DNA of 45,665 bases from Eubacteriales bacterium (lineage in GTDB: Bacteria > Bacillota > Clostridia > Lachnospirales > Lachnospiraceae). Where the stretch lies: assembly GCA_030526265.1 (NCBI GenBank), contig JAUNDE010000015.1, positions 1 to 45,665 of the forward strand, read 5' to 3'. Positions 1-8,155 of this stretch are shown here, piece by piece. Position 1 is the stretch's first letter. The number at the start of each line of letters is the position of its first letter. A program made the position numbers and the translations under genes. Under the pieces are notes generated by a model. That model saw nothing but the letters and a program-made list of their open reading frames with translations, did not search any database and was not told where the DNA came from.

Positions 1-606
1 TTCCATAACTGTATCTGGGTTGCAGTCGTAATCAAGTTTGTTGTTTTTACCTTTACCGATTACTTCTACATTAAGTCCCATAGCTTTTGCAAAGCTGTAC
101 AAGTGCATTACAGCACCTGGCTCGTCTCCGTCTGAACCAGAATAGATAACGCCTTCTTTAGCAGCAAGATCTCTTAAGTATGGTCCAATAACGATGTCTG
201 TTTCTACGTTAAGCATGATAACATGTTTTTTGTTTCTCATTGCATCTGTAGAGATTTTTGCTCCAACATCCGGTACACCTGTAGCGTCGATTACACACTC
301 TACAAGGTTAGCCTGAGATACGAAGTTAGCATCTTCACAAGCTACATATTTTCCTGCTTCCATTGCTGCATTAGCTTCTTCCAAAGTTTTTGCTCTAACA
401 ATGTCTTCATCTGCTACGTTAGCATATTTAAATGCGTTAACTGCATTTTCAATTTTGATGTCAGAAACGATCGCTGGCTGCATACCTTTCATAAGAACCA
501 TCTGGGTAACCATTCCACGACCCATCTGGCCGGCACCTACGATACCAACACGGATGATTTTGCCTTCTTCTTCTCTTTTGATCAATTTCTTATCCAAATT
601 AAGCAT
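1..606 (-). CDS. NAD(P)-binding oxidoreductase, homoserine-dehydrogenase-like (COG4091 type), 3' part outside window
   Basis: The frame is open from the ATG at 606 to the window edge (202 codons), so this is the N-terminal part only. An AGGAGAA ribosome site lies about 8 bases before the ATG. The protein starts with a Rossmann turn (GIVGAGQMGRGM, about residues 20-31), and later shows a DATGVPDVGA stretch and GSDGDEPGAV. That pattern fits the predicted homoserine-dehydrogenase/SAF-domain family often found in Firmicute glucitol PTS operons; the SAF domain would be in the missing part. It lies 38 bases behind srlB on the same strand and is probably the operon's last visible gene. By context it may be a dehydrogenase acting on the phosphorylated polyol or its product, but the reaction is not established by sequence. 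Confidence 0.75.
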   Translation of the reverse strand, partial: MLNLDKKLIKREEEGKIIRVGIVGAGQMGRGMVTQMVLMKGMQPAIVSDIKIENAVNAFKYANVADEDIVRAKTLEEANAAMEAGKYVACEDANFVSQANLVECVIDATGVPDVGAKISTDAMRNKKHVIMLNVETDIVIGPYLRDLAAKEGVIYSGSDGDEPGAVMHLYSFAKAMGLNVEVIGKGKNNKLDYDCNPDTVME

Positions 607-644
607 AATCTAATTCTCCTTACTTACTACAAAAACATAATAAA

Positions 645-1016
645 TTAATAAATAGAAACCTCTGTACCTTCTACAAGGTCAGATGCAACCACTTTTTCAC
701 AGCCTTCCAGCATGATACATCCCGGAAGAGCAGCCTCTGATCCACCGGCGAAATTAATCGTACAATGTCCAAGAGACTTCAAAGTGATCGGCGCCTCAAT
801 ACCAACTGCAGTGATGATAAACTCTTTTTTACCAATCTTCATTGTGTCGCCAACCATCGGTTCTTCGTAGATCTCTGATTTTGTGTGCAACACAGAGATA
901 TCTGCGAGCTCTGCCGGCGCATCCTCATTAAAGAGGATGAAAAAACTGTTATCCGGATCATCCAGAAACATCAAAGCTTCCGGACCGTGTCCTACAATTT
1001 TTACCTGAAATTTCAT
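645..1016 (-). CDS. srlB: PTS glucitol/sorbitol IIA component
   Basis: The 123-residue protein has exactly the usual length of the glucitol-family IIA, the cytoplasmic phosphocarrier that passes phosphate from HPr to IIB. It opens with MKFQVKIVGHGPEA, contains the LGHCTINF stretch near residues 82-89 expected of this small beta-rich family, and ends with VEGTEVSIY. An AGGAGAAT ribosome site precedes the ATG. It follows the IIB/C1 gene after a 125-bp gap that holds a perfect hairpin and a 17-bp direct repeat, so its expression relative to the membrane genes may be set by RNA processing. Family and role are firm from sequence plus neighbours; sorbitol as substrate is inferred from the family. 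Confidence 0.92.
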   Translation of the reverse strand: MKFQVKIVGHGPEALMFLDDPDNSFFILFNEDAPAELADISVLHTKSEIYEEPMVGDTMKIGKKEFIITAVGIEAPITLKSLGHCTINFAGGSEAALPGCIMLEGCEKVVASDLVEGTEVSIY

Positions 1017-1039
1017 TGCAATTCTCCTTCTATTCTAGT

Positions 1040-1084
1040 GATTCTGTCGAATCCAGCGTATTAAACAGATTCTGTCTAATACAG
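1040..1084. repeat. Two near-identical 17-bp direct repeats upstream of srlB
   Basis: GATTCTGTCGAATCCAG at 1040-1056 and GATTCTGTCTAATACAG at 1068-1084 differ at two positions and are 28 bp apart. They lie in the srlE-srlB gap beside the hairpin. They may be a protein or RNA binding pair; function unknown. Confidence 0.6.
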
Positions 1085-1087
1085 TTT

Positions 1088-1116
1088 CTTTGCCGGTTCA
1101 TAACAAACCGGCAAAG
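1088..1116 (-). other. Perfect 11-bp hairpin between srlE and srlB
   Basis: CTTTGCCGGTT at 1088-1098 pairs perfectly with AACCGGCAAAG at 1106-1116 around a 7-base loop. No U-run follows on the minus strand, so it is a poor intrinsic terminator. A 3'-end-stabilising or processing hairpin inside the operon mRNA is more likely. Confidence 0.7.
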
Positions 1117-1141
1117 ACTTAAAAACTAAAATACTTATATT

Positions 1142-2137
1142 TTAGAACATTCCAATACTGAATACGAATGCAAGCAATACTGAAATAGGTCCTGTGATCA
1201 TACGCTCGAAAAGAACTGCAGGAACACCGAGCTCGATTGTCTCTGGCTCTGCATCTCCGAGAGAAAGTCCTACAGGAACGAAGTCTCCACCAACCTGAGC
1301 GTCAATTGCGAACAATGCACAAAGAGCGTATTTTGCAGGAATTGCTCCTGTTGCGAACTGAGCACCAAGGAGTGTACCTACAACCTGTGCGATAACAGCA
1401 CCAGGTCCAAGGATTGGTGAAAGGAACGGAAGACCGCAGATGAATGAGATAGCGATCATTCCTGGAAGTGTACTACAAATTGGAGCAACTGTGTTAGCGA
1501 TAACATCACCAAGGCCAGATGCACTGATGATACCAAGCAATGTAGCTGTAAATGCCATGAATGGTAAGATGTTTCTGATTACCATATCGATTGTTTCACG
1601 ACCAGCAGCAAAGAATTTGTTAACTACGTTACCAACAGCTTTACCGATACGAACAACGATACCCTGTTTCTGTCCAGCCTGAGCTGCTGCTACTTCCTCT
1701 TTAGCCTGTGCTTTTGTCTTTGGAGCATCAGCCTTTGGAGCTGCCTTTGCAGCTGCAGCAACATCTGCTTCGTCAGCATAAGATACGCAATCTTCTGTTA
1801 CAGCTGAAACATAGATATCAGGTGTAATGTACTGAGCGAGAGGTCCTGACTGTCCAACCGGTGTCAGGTTAACAGTAAAGATACCTTTCTTAGGATATAC
1901 TCCACAACGAGCTGTTCCGCCACAGTCTACTACTGCAAGGCAAACTTCGTCATCTGGACATCCTGTCTTGAATCCGTCAACAACTTCACAGCCTGTCATA
2001 TCAGCGATGTACTGTGAAAGAGGAACGATTCCGCCACCAGTTACGTTCAAGATCTTGTGGCATTTTTCAGTTGGAGTGATAGTTAATGGGCCACCCCATC
2101 CGCCCTGTCCTGCTTTAATTGTAATTGACTTATACAT
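1142..2137 (-). CDS. srlE: PTS glucitol/sorbitol IIB-C1 component
   Basis: The 331-residue protein is the IIB domain fused to half of the membrane domain, as in SrlE/GutE. The IIB part covers roughly residues 1-120 and contains GGWGGPL and a CPDDEVCLAVVDCGG stretch with candidate phosphocysteines. An Ala/Lys-rich linker (about 130-155) leads to the membrane part, with hydrophobic segments around 190-225, 230-260 and 300-330 and the conserved FVPVGLSLGDAEPETIELG loop. It phosphorylates the polyol during import together with SrlA. It starts 23 bases behind srlA in the same operon. Length and order match the enteric srlA-srlE-srlB arrangement. Confidence 0.94.
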   Translation of the reverse strand: MYKSITIKAGQGGWGGPLTITPTEKCHKILNVTGGGIVPLSQYIADMTGCEVVDGFKTGCPDDEVCLAVVDCGGTARCGVYPKKGIFTVNLTPVGQSGPLAQYITPDIYVSAVTEDCVSYADEADVAAAAKAAPKADAPKTKAQAKEEVAAAQAGQKQGIVVRIGKAVGNVVNKFFAAGRETIDMVIRNILPFMAFTATLLGIISASGLGDVIANTVAPICSTLPGMIAISFICGLPFLSPILGPGAVIAQVVGTLLGAQFATGAIPAKYALCALFAIDAQVGGDFVPVGLSLGDAEPETIELGVPAVLFERMITGPISVLLAFVFSIGMF

Positions 2138-2160
2138 ATTCGATATCCTCCTTTACCAAA

Positions 2161-2676
2161 TTAAGCTTTCTTTGCCATTGCAGCGTAGATCTTCTCACAG
2201 AGAATACCACGAATCAAAATAACTACCAAACCGCAAAGGAAGTATCTTACAGCAAGACCTGCTGTTGCATATCCAGCTTCTGCAACACCTGCAGAGATAC
2301 CTGTCCATACGAACAACTCACCAGCATTTGCATGTGGGAAAAGTCCTGTAATAGGATGAACGAACGAAACTGCTGCATCGTAGAATGCAGGTTTGTGTTC
2401 CTCTTTACAGAAACGTCCAAATGTGTAACATGCCGGGTTTGCAAGGAAGAATACAGCTAACATAGGAAGCAAAGAATATCTGAGTACTGTATACTTTGTG
2501 ATCTTCTGAGCAAAGCTTTCTACTTTGTCTGTACCAACGATTTTGATGATTGAGTTAACGAATGTCATCAAACATACTACAAGCGGGATAATACCTGTAA
2601 CCCATCCCATAAAGGTTGCTCCACCTGCGTTAAAAAGGCTAATAAACGCTTCCGCAGCTTTAGAAATAATTTCCAT
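2161..2676 (-). CDS. srlA: PTS glucitol/sorbitol IIC2 component
   Basis: This 171-residue membrane protein is the second half of the glucitol permease. It has hydrophobic segments near residues 20-45, 68-90 and 135-165, and the family stretches GWVTGIIPLVVCLMTFVNS and LLPMLAVFFLANPACYTFG. A GGAGGAGA ribosome site precedes the ATG at 2676. As the promoter-proximal gene it heads srlA-srlE-srlB-oxidoreductase. The family normally has about 180 residues, so it looks complete. Confidence 0.93.
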   Translation of the reverse strand: MEIISKAAEAFISLFNAGGATFMGWVTGIIPLVVCLMTFVNSIIKIVGTDKVESFAQKITKYTVLRYSLLPMLAVFFLANPACYTFGRFCKEEHKPAFYDAAVSFVHPITGLFPHANAGELFVWTGISAGVAEAGYATAGLAVRYFLCGLVVILIRGILCEKIYAAMAKKA

Positions 2677-2697
2677 AGTCTCTCCTCCATTTTACTC

Positions 2698-2727
2698 ATT
2701 ATAAGTATCCTATATATATAACGCCAA
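2698..2727 (-). promoter_or_regulatory. Predicted sigma-A promoter of the glucitol PTS operon
   Basis: On the minus strand TTGGCG (2727-2722), an 18-bp spacer and TATAAT (2703-2698) form a good sigma-A promoter. The leader would be only about 15 nt before the srlA ATG at 2676. Confidence 0.6.
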
Positions 2728-2823
2728 TGACTTTCTGAGCATCTCTGTTCCGCCTGGGCCCTTGGTTTCCCAAAGATTTTCTCCTGTCATTATGCCAATT
2801 ATATATCTACATTGATTAAGGTC

Positions 2824-3789
2824 TCAAAGTAAAAGCTCTGCAGCATCAACATTTGTAACGAGAATGTTGATAAATCCCCCCCTGATTGCTCCCTTGATTG
2901 CCTCAGCACGCGCTGTTCCTCCGGCGATTCCGATTCGGTTTCTCACTTTCCTGATCGCCTCCGGTCTCATCCCGGCAACACGGTCGTTGAATTCGCTGAA
3001 CTTGCCAGTATTACCTTCTTCATCATAAAAATGAAGTACAATATCTCCTACCGCTCCGTCTTCGACAATCTGCTCGATTTCCCTTTTCGTGATGTAACCT
3101 GCACTGATCAGTGTGGACTCCATCCCTTTCGGTGTTCCGATTCCCATCACCACCGTATCCAGCTTTTTGAAATCATCGTAAATATAACTTACAGACTTCT
3201 CCTTCAGGAAATATTCCATTACCTTTTTCTCCGAAAAAACTGCCGGCGAAAGAAACTGTGTATATGTACCGCCGAACTTCCTGGAAAAATCCTGAACAAT
3301 ACGATTACTCTGGATATCGACTTTATCCATCGTTCCCTGGCTGATTCCTCCGGTGATAGGAACAAACATCAGATTTTTATCTTTTTCAAATACTCTTCTT
3401 GTTCTTCCCACCCCATGAAGTGTATGCCCCATGGAGACACCGATATAATCTCCATCTTTAAAAAACTGTGACAGATAAAGGGCCGCTCTCTCGTACAGAC
3501 GGGATGCTGATTCTTTCTTTGTGTCAAGCACATTGCCTTCCACCACGATCACATCTTTCAGTCCGTACTTGCGCTCCAACGCTTTTTCCAATTTGTTATA
3601 CGAGAATTCCACCGGATTGATCACCTCAATGCGAACAATTCCACTCTCCTTGCCAAGCTGAAGCATTCTTGAAACTGTCGCTCTTGAAATCCCCAGATAA
3701 TCGCTGACTTCCTGCTGACGCATATCATCTTCATAATAGAGGCTGCATACTTTATAAACCAAACGCCAATCATCAACAATTTTCTTCAT
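2824..3789 (-). CDS. SorC/DeoR-type sugar-binding transcriptional regulator
   Basis: From the ATG at 3789 the protein has 321 residues, the normal SorC size. A G-rich ribosome site (GGGGGGA) precedes it; an upstream in-frame ATG at 3846 has no such site. The N-terminus has a helix-turn-helix (QQEVSDYLGISRATVSRML, about residues 25-45). The rest is the phosphosugar-binding domain, with SMGHTLHG, PITGGISQGT, VMGIGTP and VGDIVLHFYD motifs. It sits directly upstream of, and parallel to, the glucitol PTS operon, so it is the likely regulator, responding to the phosphorylated polyol. The family and context are clear; activator versus repressor is not visible. Confidence 0.88.
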   Translation of the reverse strand: MKKIVDDWRLVYKVCSLYYEDDMRQQEVSDYLGISRATVSRMLQLGKESGIVRIEVINPVEFSYNKLEKALERKYGLKDVIVVEGNVLDTKKESASRLYERAALYLSQFFKDGDYIGVSMGHTLHGVGRTRRVFEKDKNLMFVPITGGISQGTMDKVDIQSNRIVQDFSRKFGGTYTQFLSPAVFSEKKVMEYFLKEKSVSYIYDDFKKLDTVVMGIGTPKGMESTLISAGYITKREIEQIVEDGAVGDIVLHFYDEEGNTGKFSEFNDRVAGMRPEAIRKVRNRIGIAGGTARAEAIKGAIRGGFINILVTNVDAAELLL

Positions 3790-3851
3790 AAGGAATCCCC
3801 CCGACCTCTTATCAAAAATTTTACTAGAATCAAAAAACAGAATCAATATTG

Positions 3852-3866
3852 AAAAGTTGAACTTTT
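3852..3866. promoter_or_regulatory. 15-bp palindrome, possible operator upstream of the SorC-type gene
   Basis: AAAAGTT-G-AACTTTT is a perfect palindrome about 63 bp upstream of the SorC-type start codon. Autoregulation is an inference from position only. Confidence 0.4.
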
Positions 3867-3978
3867 GTCTAAGTCGCTGTATTTTCGTTTCGCATTTTTA
3901 CATTTGTTCAATACTTTTGTATAAATCGATATTTTTTTAACAAAGTCATCAGATTCGCACAATAGTATCTTTATTTTT

Positions 3979-3995
3979 TTGTGAATTTTTCACAA
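3979..3995. promoter_or_regulatory. 17-bp palindrome resembling a Rex or CRP-type site
   Basis: TTGTGAATTTTTCACAA is a perfect palindrome just past the tsaD stop. Its arms match Rex half-sites (TTGTGAA/TTCACAA), but with 3 bases between them rather than 4. No U-run follows on either strand, so it is not an intrinsic terminator. It may control the downstream SorC-type gene. Confidence 0.35.
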
Positions 3996-4017
3996 TATAA
4001 TCGACTATAATCGCCTT

Positions 4018-5046
4018 CTATCTCTCCCCAAGCTTCAGATTCGGGATCGCATTCAAGTCCCATCCATGTCTTGTCCCTTTCATATACTCGTAATAGGCTG
4101 CTACTCCGATCATCGCTGCATTATCCGTACAGTAAACAGGGGACGGATGATAAAACTCGATCTGATTCTTTTCGCAGGCATCTTTCATTGCAGCGCGAAG
4201 CGAACTGTTGGATGCCACACCCCCCGCTATCGCCAGTTTTTTTAATCCGTACTCATCAACTGCATGCATTGCATTCTCTACCAGAACATCTGTAACTGCC
4301 TTCTGGAAAGAGGCAGCAACATCCGCCTGACTGAACGTTTCTCCTTTCATCTGACATCCGTTGATATAATTCAAAACCGCCGATTTCACTCCACTGAAGC
4401 TAAAATCATAAGGAGCATCTTCCACATGTGCCCTCGGGAATACGATTGCTTCCGGATTTCCTTCTTTTGATACTTTATCAATCTTCGGTCCTCCCGGATA
4501 GCCAAGACCGATCGCCCTCGCCACTTTATCAAAGGCTTCTCCGGCAGCATCATCTCTTGTCCGTCCAATGATCTCGAATTTTCCGTAATCTTTCACGCAG
4601 ACTAGGTGAGTGTGTCCACCTGATACCACGAGGCAAAGGAATGGTGGTTCCAGCTCTTTATTCTCAATAAAGTTTGCAGCAATATGTCCTTCAATATGAT
4701 GCACTCCAACGAGCGGTTTCTTCGCCGCATATGCAATCGCCTTCGCCTCTGCAACTCCGACAAGCAGTGCTCCCACAAGACCCGGTCCATACGTCACGCC
4801 GATCGCATCGATCTCATCGAGTGTCACCTCTGCCTCTGTCAGCGCTGTCTCTATTACCTGATTTATTTTTTCAATATGTTTTCTGGAGGCAATCTCCGGG
4901 ACAACTCCCCCATACAGTGTATGCAGTGCGATCTGGGAAGATATTACATTCGACAAAACTTCTCTTCCGTTTTTCACGACCGCAGCAGCGGTCTCGTCGC
5001 AGGAACTCTCAATTGCCAGAATCAATACATCATTTTTCTCACTCAT
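4018..5046 (-). CDS. tsaD: tRNA N6-adenosine threonylcarbamoyltransferase TsaD
   Basis: TsaD transfers the threonylcarbamoyl group to A37 of ANN-decoding tRNAs, working with TsaB and TsaE, both encoded in this operon. From the ATG at 5046 it has 342 residues, the family length. It shows AIESSCDET at 11-19, the metal-binding HHIEGH at 116-121, SGGHTHLV, and a C-terminal CTDNAAMIG. An upstream in-frame ATG at 5064 would add six residues (GRRRK-containing) that are simply the translation of the GGGGAGG ribosome site, so 5046 is preferred. With that start it begins 4 bases after the rnz stop. It is the last gene of the operon. Confidence 0.96.
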   Translation of the reverse strand: MSEKNDVLILAIESSCDETAAAVVKNGREVLSNVISSQIALHTLYGGVVPEIASRKHIEKINQVIETALTEAEVTLDEIDAIGVTYGPGLVGALLVGVAEAKAIAYAAKKPLVGVHHIEGHIAANFIENKELEPPFLCLVVSGGHTHLVCVKDYGKFEIIGRTRDDAAGEAFDKVARAIGLGYPGGPKIDKVSKEGNPEAIVFPRAHVEDAPYDFSFSGVKSAVLNYINGCQMKGETFSQADVAASFQKAVTDVLVENAMHAVDEYGLKKLAIAGGVASNSSLRAAMKDACEKNQIEFYHPSPVYCTDNAAMIGVAAYYEYMKGTRHGWDLNAIPNLKLGER

Positions 5047-5050
5047 TTTC

Positions 5051-5962
5051 CTACGCCTCCCCAAATGTCAATTCTACTGTCTGACCATCTTTTGCAGCCA
5101 CTGCATTTCCAAAGATCTTACGGACATCTTTTATATATTCTTCCGGATAATTCAGAGACGGGCTGTAATGTGTCAGCCACATTTCTTTCACCTCAGCTTC
5201 TCTTGCGAGCTCTGCCGCCTCGTAAAAAGTCATGTGTTTATACTCTTTTGCTTTTTTAAGCTTATCCTTCTCGCCATACATTCCTTCGCAGATAAAGAGA
5301 TCCGAATGTTTCGCATTTACACGGATCGACTCTGTCGGTCTCGTATCTGTCGCATAGGTGATCTTCAGTCCTTTTCTCGCCGGACCAAGCACCATATCCG
5401 GAGTATAGACCTTTCCATCTTCCTCCACTGTTTCTCCCTTCTGCAGAACGCCCCAGAACTTCTTCGGGATCCCGAACGATATGGCACGTTCCACATCAAA
5501 CCTGCCGGCACGATCAACTTCCAGGGAATATCCATAGCACAGAACATTATGATTCACACGGAATGCCTTCAGGCGATATCCATTCATTTCAAAAGTCTGT
5601 TCCGGTTCTGTAATCTCAATACAGTTAATTCGAAATGGCAGCTCCGGCGCTATGACACGCAGGGCACCTACAACACGCTCCAGACCTTTTGGTCCGATCA
5701 GCGTAAGGGGTTCTGTCCGGTCAGCGTTTCCCATTGTGAGAAGCATTCCCGGAAGACCGCTGATGTGATCCCCGTGATAATGGGTAAAACAGATCACATC
5801 AATCGGCTTAAAACTCCATCCTTTTTCTTTTAACGCAATCTGCGTTCCCTCTCCACAGTCAATCAAAAGACTGCTCCCATTATACCTTACCATAAGCGAT
5901 GTAAGCCATCTGTAAGGGAGCGGCATCATACCTCCGGTTCCCAATAAACTGACATCTAACAT
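5051..5962 (-). CDS. rnz: Ribonuclease Z (tRNA 3' endonuclease)
   Basis: The 303-residue metallo-beta-lactamase-fold protein has the RNase Z signature HYHGDH at residues 61-66, followed by a DTRPTESI stretch near 208 and the late LTHYSPS near 263. The N-terminus [11 protein letters not shown] is typical. The enzyme removes 3' trailers from tRNA precursors. It sits between the zinc-ribbon gene (1 base away) and tsaD, giving an operon devoted to tRNA maturation. Length matches bacterial short-form RNase Z. Confidence 0.95.
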   Translation of the reverse strand: MLDVSLLGTGGMMPLPYRWLTSLMVRYNGSSLLIDCGEGTQIALKEKGWSFKPIDVICFTHYHGDHISGLPGMLLTMGNADRTEPLTLIGPKGLERVVGALRVIAPELPFRINCIEITEPEQTFEMNGYRLKAFRVNHNVLCYGYSLEVDRAGRFDVERAISFGIPKKFWGVLQKGETVEEDGKVYTPDMVLGPARKGLKITYATDTRPTESIRVNAKHSDLFICEGMYGEKDKLKKAKEYKHMTFYEAAELAREAEVKEMWLTHYSPSLNYPEEYIKDVRKIFGNAVAAKDGQTVELTFGEA

Positions 5963-5963
5963 A

Positions 5964-6197
5964 TTATCCTCTACTTTCTACTGGAATTGAGAATGATGAA
6001 ACAAACTCATCATAACATTTCTCGCATAGATCAAACTGATCAGTGCGATTATCCTTTCCCGAGAAATACCCCCATTGTTTTTCTACCGACAGTACATCCT
6101 CCCGGATAATCCCATTCCTCACATCAATCTCTTTCCCACATTTATTACATATGATCTTTTTAATTTCTTTTGTCTTTATTTCTTTGTATTGACGCAT
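5964..6197 (-). CDS. Small zinc-ribbon protein, unknown function
   Basis: The 77-residue protein has a first CNKCGKEI knuckle (residues 18-25) and a second CEKCYDEF knuckle (about 58-65), a likely four-cysteine zinc site. The N-terminus is lysine/isoleucine rich. Between the knuckles lies a GYFSGKDNRTDQFDLC stretch typical of small uncharacterised clostridial zinc ribbons. It is placed directly before rnz and about 100 bp after rimI inside the t6A operon. I do not recognise a function; nucleic-acid binding is only a guess from the fold and neighbours. Confidence 0.75.
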   Translation of the reverse strand: MRQYKEIKTKEIKKIICNKCGKEIDVRNGIIREDVLSVEKQWGYFSGKDNRTDQFDLCEKCYDEFVSSFSIPVESRG

Positions 6198-6298
6198 ACA
6201 TTTCCTCCTGCAAAATCCCGATCAGGGTTCTTGTAACGCCTTCATTATATCTTTCACGCAGTCGCTTTCCTAGTGGAAATTGATTCCGAAACTGTCAA

Positions 6299-6742
6299 TC
6301 ACCCGCCAAGCGGCACACTCATAAGAACGGCATTTTCCACCGGATTTGTATAGTAATCCTTTCGTATCCCATCCACTTCAAATCCCTGTCTCACATAAAA
6401 TGCCTTAGCCGGCTCATTGCTTTCTCTGACATCAAGCATCAGCCTGTTCACGCCATTTTCACGGCACAACAGTGCAAGTTCCCGGAGCATCTTACCCGCA
6501 ACCCCTTTCCTGCGGTATTCATCCGCAACTGCGATCCGGGCAATCTCTCCATCTTCCAGGACAAAATACAATATAAGATATCCGATGATCTTTCTATCCT
6601 CAAGAGCTATTAAAAGCATTGTCTGACGCTGCTTCCACGTCTCAAGGATCGCATTCTCGCTCCATGCATCAGGAAATATCTTTTTCTCTAATTCAGCGAC
6701 CTCCGCAACATCTTCTCTTCGCATTTTTCGGATGCTAAACAT
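6299..6742 (-). CDS. rimI: Ribosomal protein S18-alanine N-acetyltransferase
   Basis: The 147-residue GNAT protein has the acetyl-CoA loop RRKGVAGKML at residues 77-86, an ARIAVADEYRR strand before it and LDVRESNEPAKAFYVRQGF after it, which is the RimI pattern. It lies 20 bases behind tsaB; the tsaB-rimI-tsaD order is widespread in Firmicutes. It would acetylate the N-terminal alanine of S18 and perhaps other proteins. The length is the family norm. Confidence 0.92.
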   Translation of the reverse strand: MFSIRKMRREDVAEVAELEKKIFPDAWSENAILETWKQRQTMLLIALEDRKIIGYLILYFVLEDGEIARIAVADEYRRKGVAGKMLRELALLCRENGVNRLMLDVRESNEPAKAFYVRQGFEVDGIRKDYYTNPVENAVLMSVPLGG

Positions 6743-6762
6743 ACGAACCCTCCCAACACATT

Positions 6763-7494
6763 TTAGTTCTTCTTCGCAGCTTCTCTTTCTGCCCTTTCTC
6801 TTTCAGCCTGAGACACTCTTAAGTAATCCGGTTCATGGTCTGCCGCACTCACGATCTTTCCTTCTTCATAATACCTGATCGCACATGTTCCGACACTTGC
6901 CGCACGCTGACGATTCATATTTGCAGCAGCAAATGTTATGTCGCAGTCTTTCATCAGTTCATTTACAAGAACTTCTCTGTGAACCGGTACGCCGTCACCA
7001 AGGAACACCACTTTCCGATCATAGTTCTTCAGCTTCTCAGCAAGTTCTTCGATTCCGATCGCCATCTGATCCTCGATCACAACAAGAGAATCCCCTTTAA
7101 ACTCATAAAGACCTGTGTACACCTGTTTCCTTCTCGCATCCATAATCGGACATACAAGCATGTCCGTCCCGACCATATTGTAGGCGAGTCCCTCCAGTGT
7201 CGGCACATGGATCAATGGTTTTCCGAGCGCAAATCCAAGGCCCTTTGCAGTAGCAGATCCGATGCGAAGTCCGGTAAATGACCCCGGGCCGCCTGCTACT
7301 GCTATCACATCAATCGTAGACAGATCAAGTTCTGTCATCTTCACAACTTCATCTAACATAGGAAGCAGTGTCTGCGAATGGGTTTTCTTATAATTCACCG
7401 TATACTCCGCTATCGTCTGTGCATCGCTCCCATCCGACTCGATGACTGCAACACTTGCCACGAGTCCGGAGCTGTCTAATGCTAATATTCGCAT
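6763..7494 (-). CDS. tsaB: tRNA threonylcarbamoyladenosine biosynthesis protein TsaB
   Basis: The 243-residue ASKHA-fold protein opens with MRILALDSSG and has AGGPGSFTGLRIG (about residues 67-79) and CPIMDARRKQVYTGLYE (about 116-132), all hallmarks of TsaB. It is the scaffold partner of TsaD in t6A37 synthesis. Its start overlaps the tsaE stop by 13 bases, so the two are translationally coupled. The C-terminal tail is rich in Arg, Glu and Ala and ends in KKN. Confidence 0.95.
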   Translation of the reverse strand: MRILALDSSGLVASVAVIESDGSDAQTIAEYTVNYKKTHSQTLLPMLDEVVKMTELDLSTIDVIAVAGGPGSFTGLRIGSATAKGLGFALGKPLIHVPTLEGLAYNMVGTDMLVCPIMDARRKQVYTGLYEFKGDSLVVIEDQMAIGIEELAEKLKNYDRKVVFLGDGVPVHREVLVNELMKDCDITFAAANMNRQRAASVGTCAIRYYEEGKIVSAADHEPDYLRVSQAERERAEREAAKKN

Positions 7495-7916
7495 ATACTA
7501 ATCCTCCGATAATCAAATCCTTTTTCCAAATCTTTCTCTATCAAAATTTTTGTATAATGATCCGGCAATATTTCCTCGATGAGATTTGCCCACTCAATCA
7601 GCGATACCCCGTCTCCATATACATAATCTTCATATCCGATCTCATCCATTTCTTCCACATCACCAATTCGATATACGTCAAAGTGATAAAACGGAAGCCT
7701 TCCTTCGTCATAAACCTGTACGATGGTAAATGTAGGACTGCTGACAGGTTCTGTGATATCAAGACCTGCTGCCAGGCCTTTTGTAAATACTGTCTTGCCG
7801 ACACCCAGATCTCCGATCAGCGTAAAGACATCTCCAGGCTTTGCCTGTCTCCCGATACGCTCTCCCAGCTCCCATGTTTCTTTTTCATGATTCGTCTCTA
7901 TGATTTCTTTTATCAT
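7482..7916 (-). CDS. tsaE: tRNA threonylcarbamoyladenosine ATPase TsaE
   Basis: From the ATG at 7916 the protein has 144 residues and the Walker A GDLGVGKT at 35-42, followed by SSPTFTIVQVY and FHFDVYRI-like residues (YHFDVYRIGD) and LIEWANLIEEILP, the standard TsaE order. The open frame runs 69 bases further to 7985, but that segment (KKLCYNVRIKIW) is not family-like and begins upstream of the predicted promoter, so the shorter start is chosen. The ribosome site is weak. It heads the tsaE-tsaB-rimI-zinc ribbon-rnz-tsaD operon. Confidence 0.93.
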   Translation of the reverse strand: MIKEIIETNHEKETWELGERIGRQAKPGDVFTLIGDLGVGKTVFTKGLAAGLDITEPVSSPTFTIVQVYDEGRLPFYHFDVYRIGDVEEMDEIGYEDYVYGDGVSLIEWANLIEEILPDHYTKILIEKDLEKGFDYRRISICEY

Positions 7917-7955
7917 AACTATACAACACTCTCTGATCCATATTTTTATTCGAAC

Positions 7956-7964
7956 ATTATAACA
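7956..7964 (-). promoter_or_regulatory. Extended -10 promoter of the t6A operon
   Basis: On the minus strand TGTTATAAT gives an extended -10 (TATAAT at 7961-7956). The matching -35 is poor (TGGCGC at 17 bp). It supports the tsaE start at 7916. Confidence 0.5.
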
Positions 7965-8045
7965 TAACTTTTTTGCGTGCGCCACTATCCGAATAAGACT
8001 GTATGAAATATCACATACAGCCCAGCTGGACTATGACATAGAACA

Positions 8046-8101
8046 AAAAACTCTCTATACCTATACCATTCAAATACACGGCACTGGTTATAGAGAGTTT
8101 T
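8046..8101 (-). terminator. Intrinsic terminator after the DUF1292 gene
   Basis: AAAACTCTCTATA (8047-8059) pairs with TATAGAGAGTTTT (8089-8101), a 13-bp stem. On the minus strand the 3' arm runs into GTTTTTTG. It closes the DUF1292 transcript before the t6A operon promoter. Confidence 0.8.
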
Positions 8102-8155
8102 ATTTCATTTTTCGATATTCACATTCATGCAGATCATTCTGCACACAGGAATACC

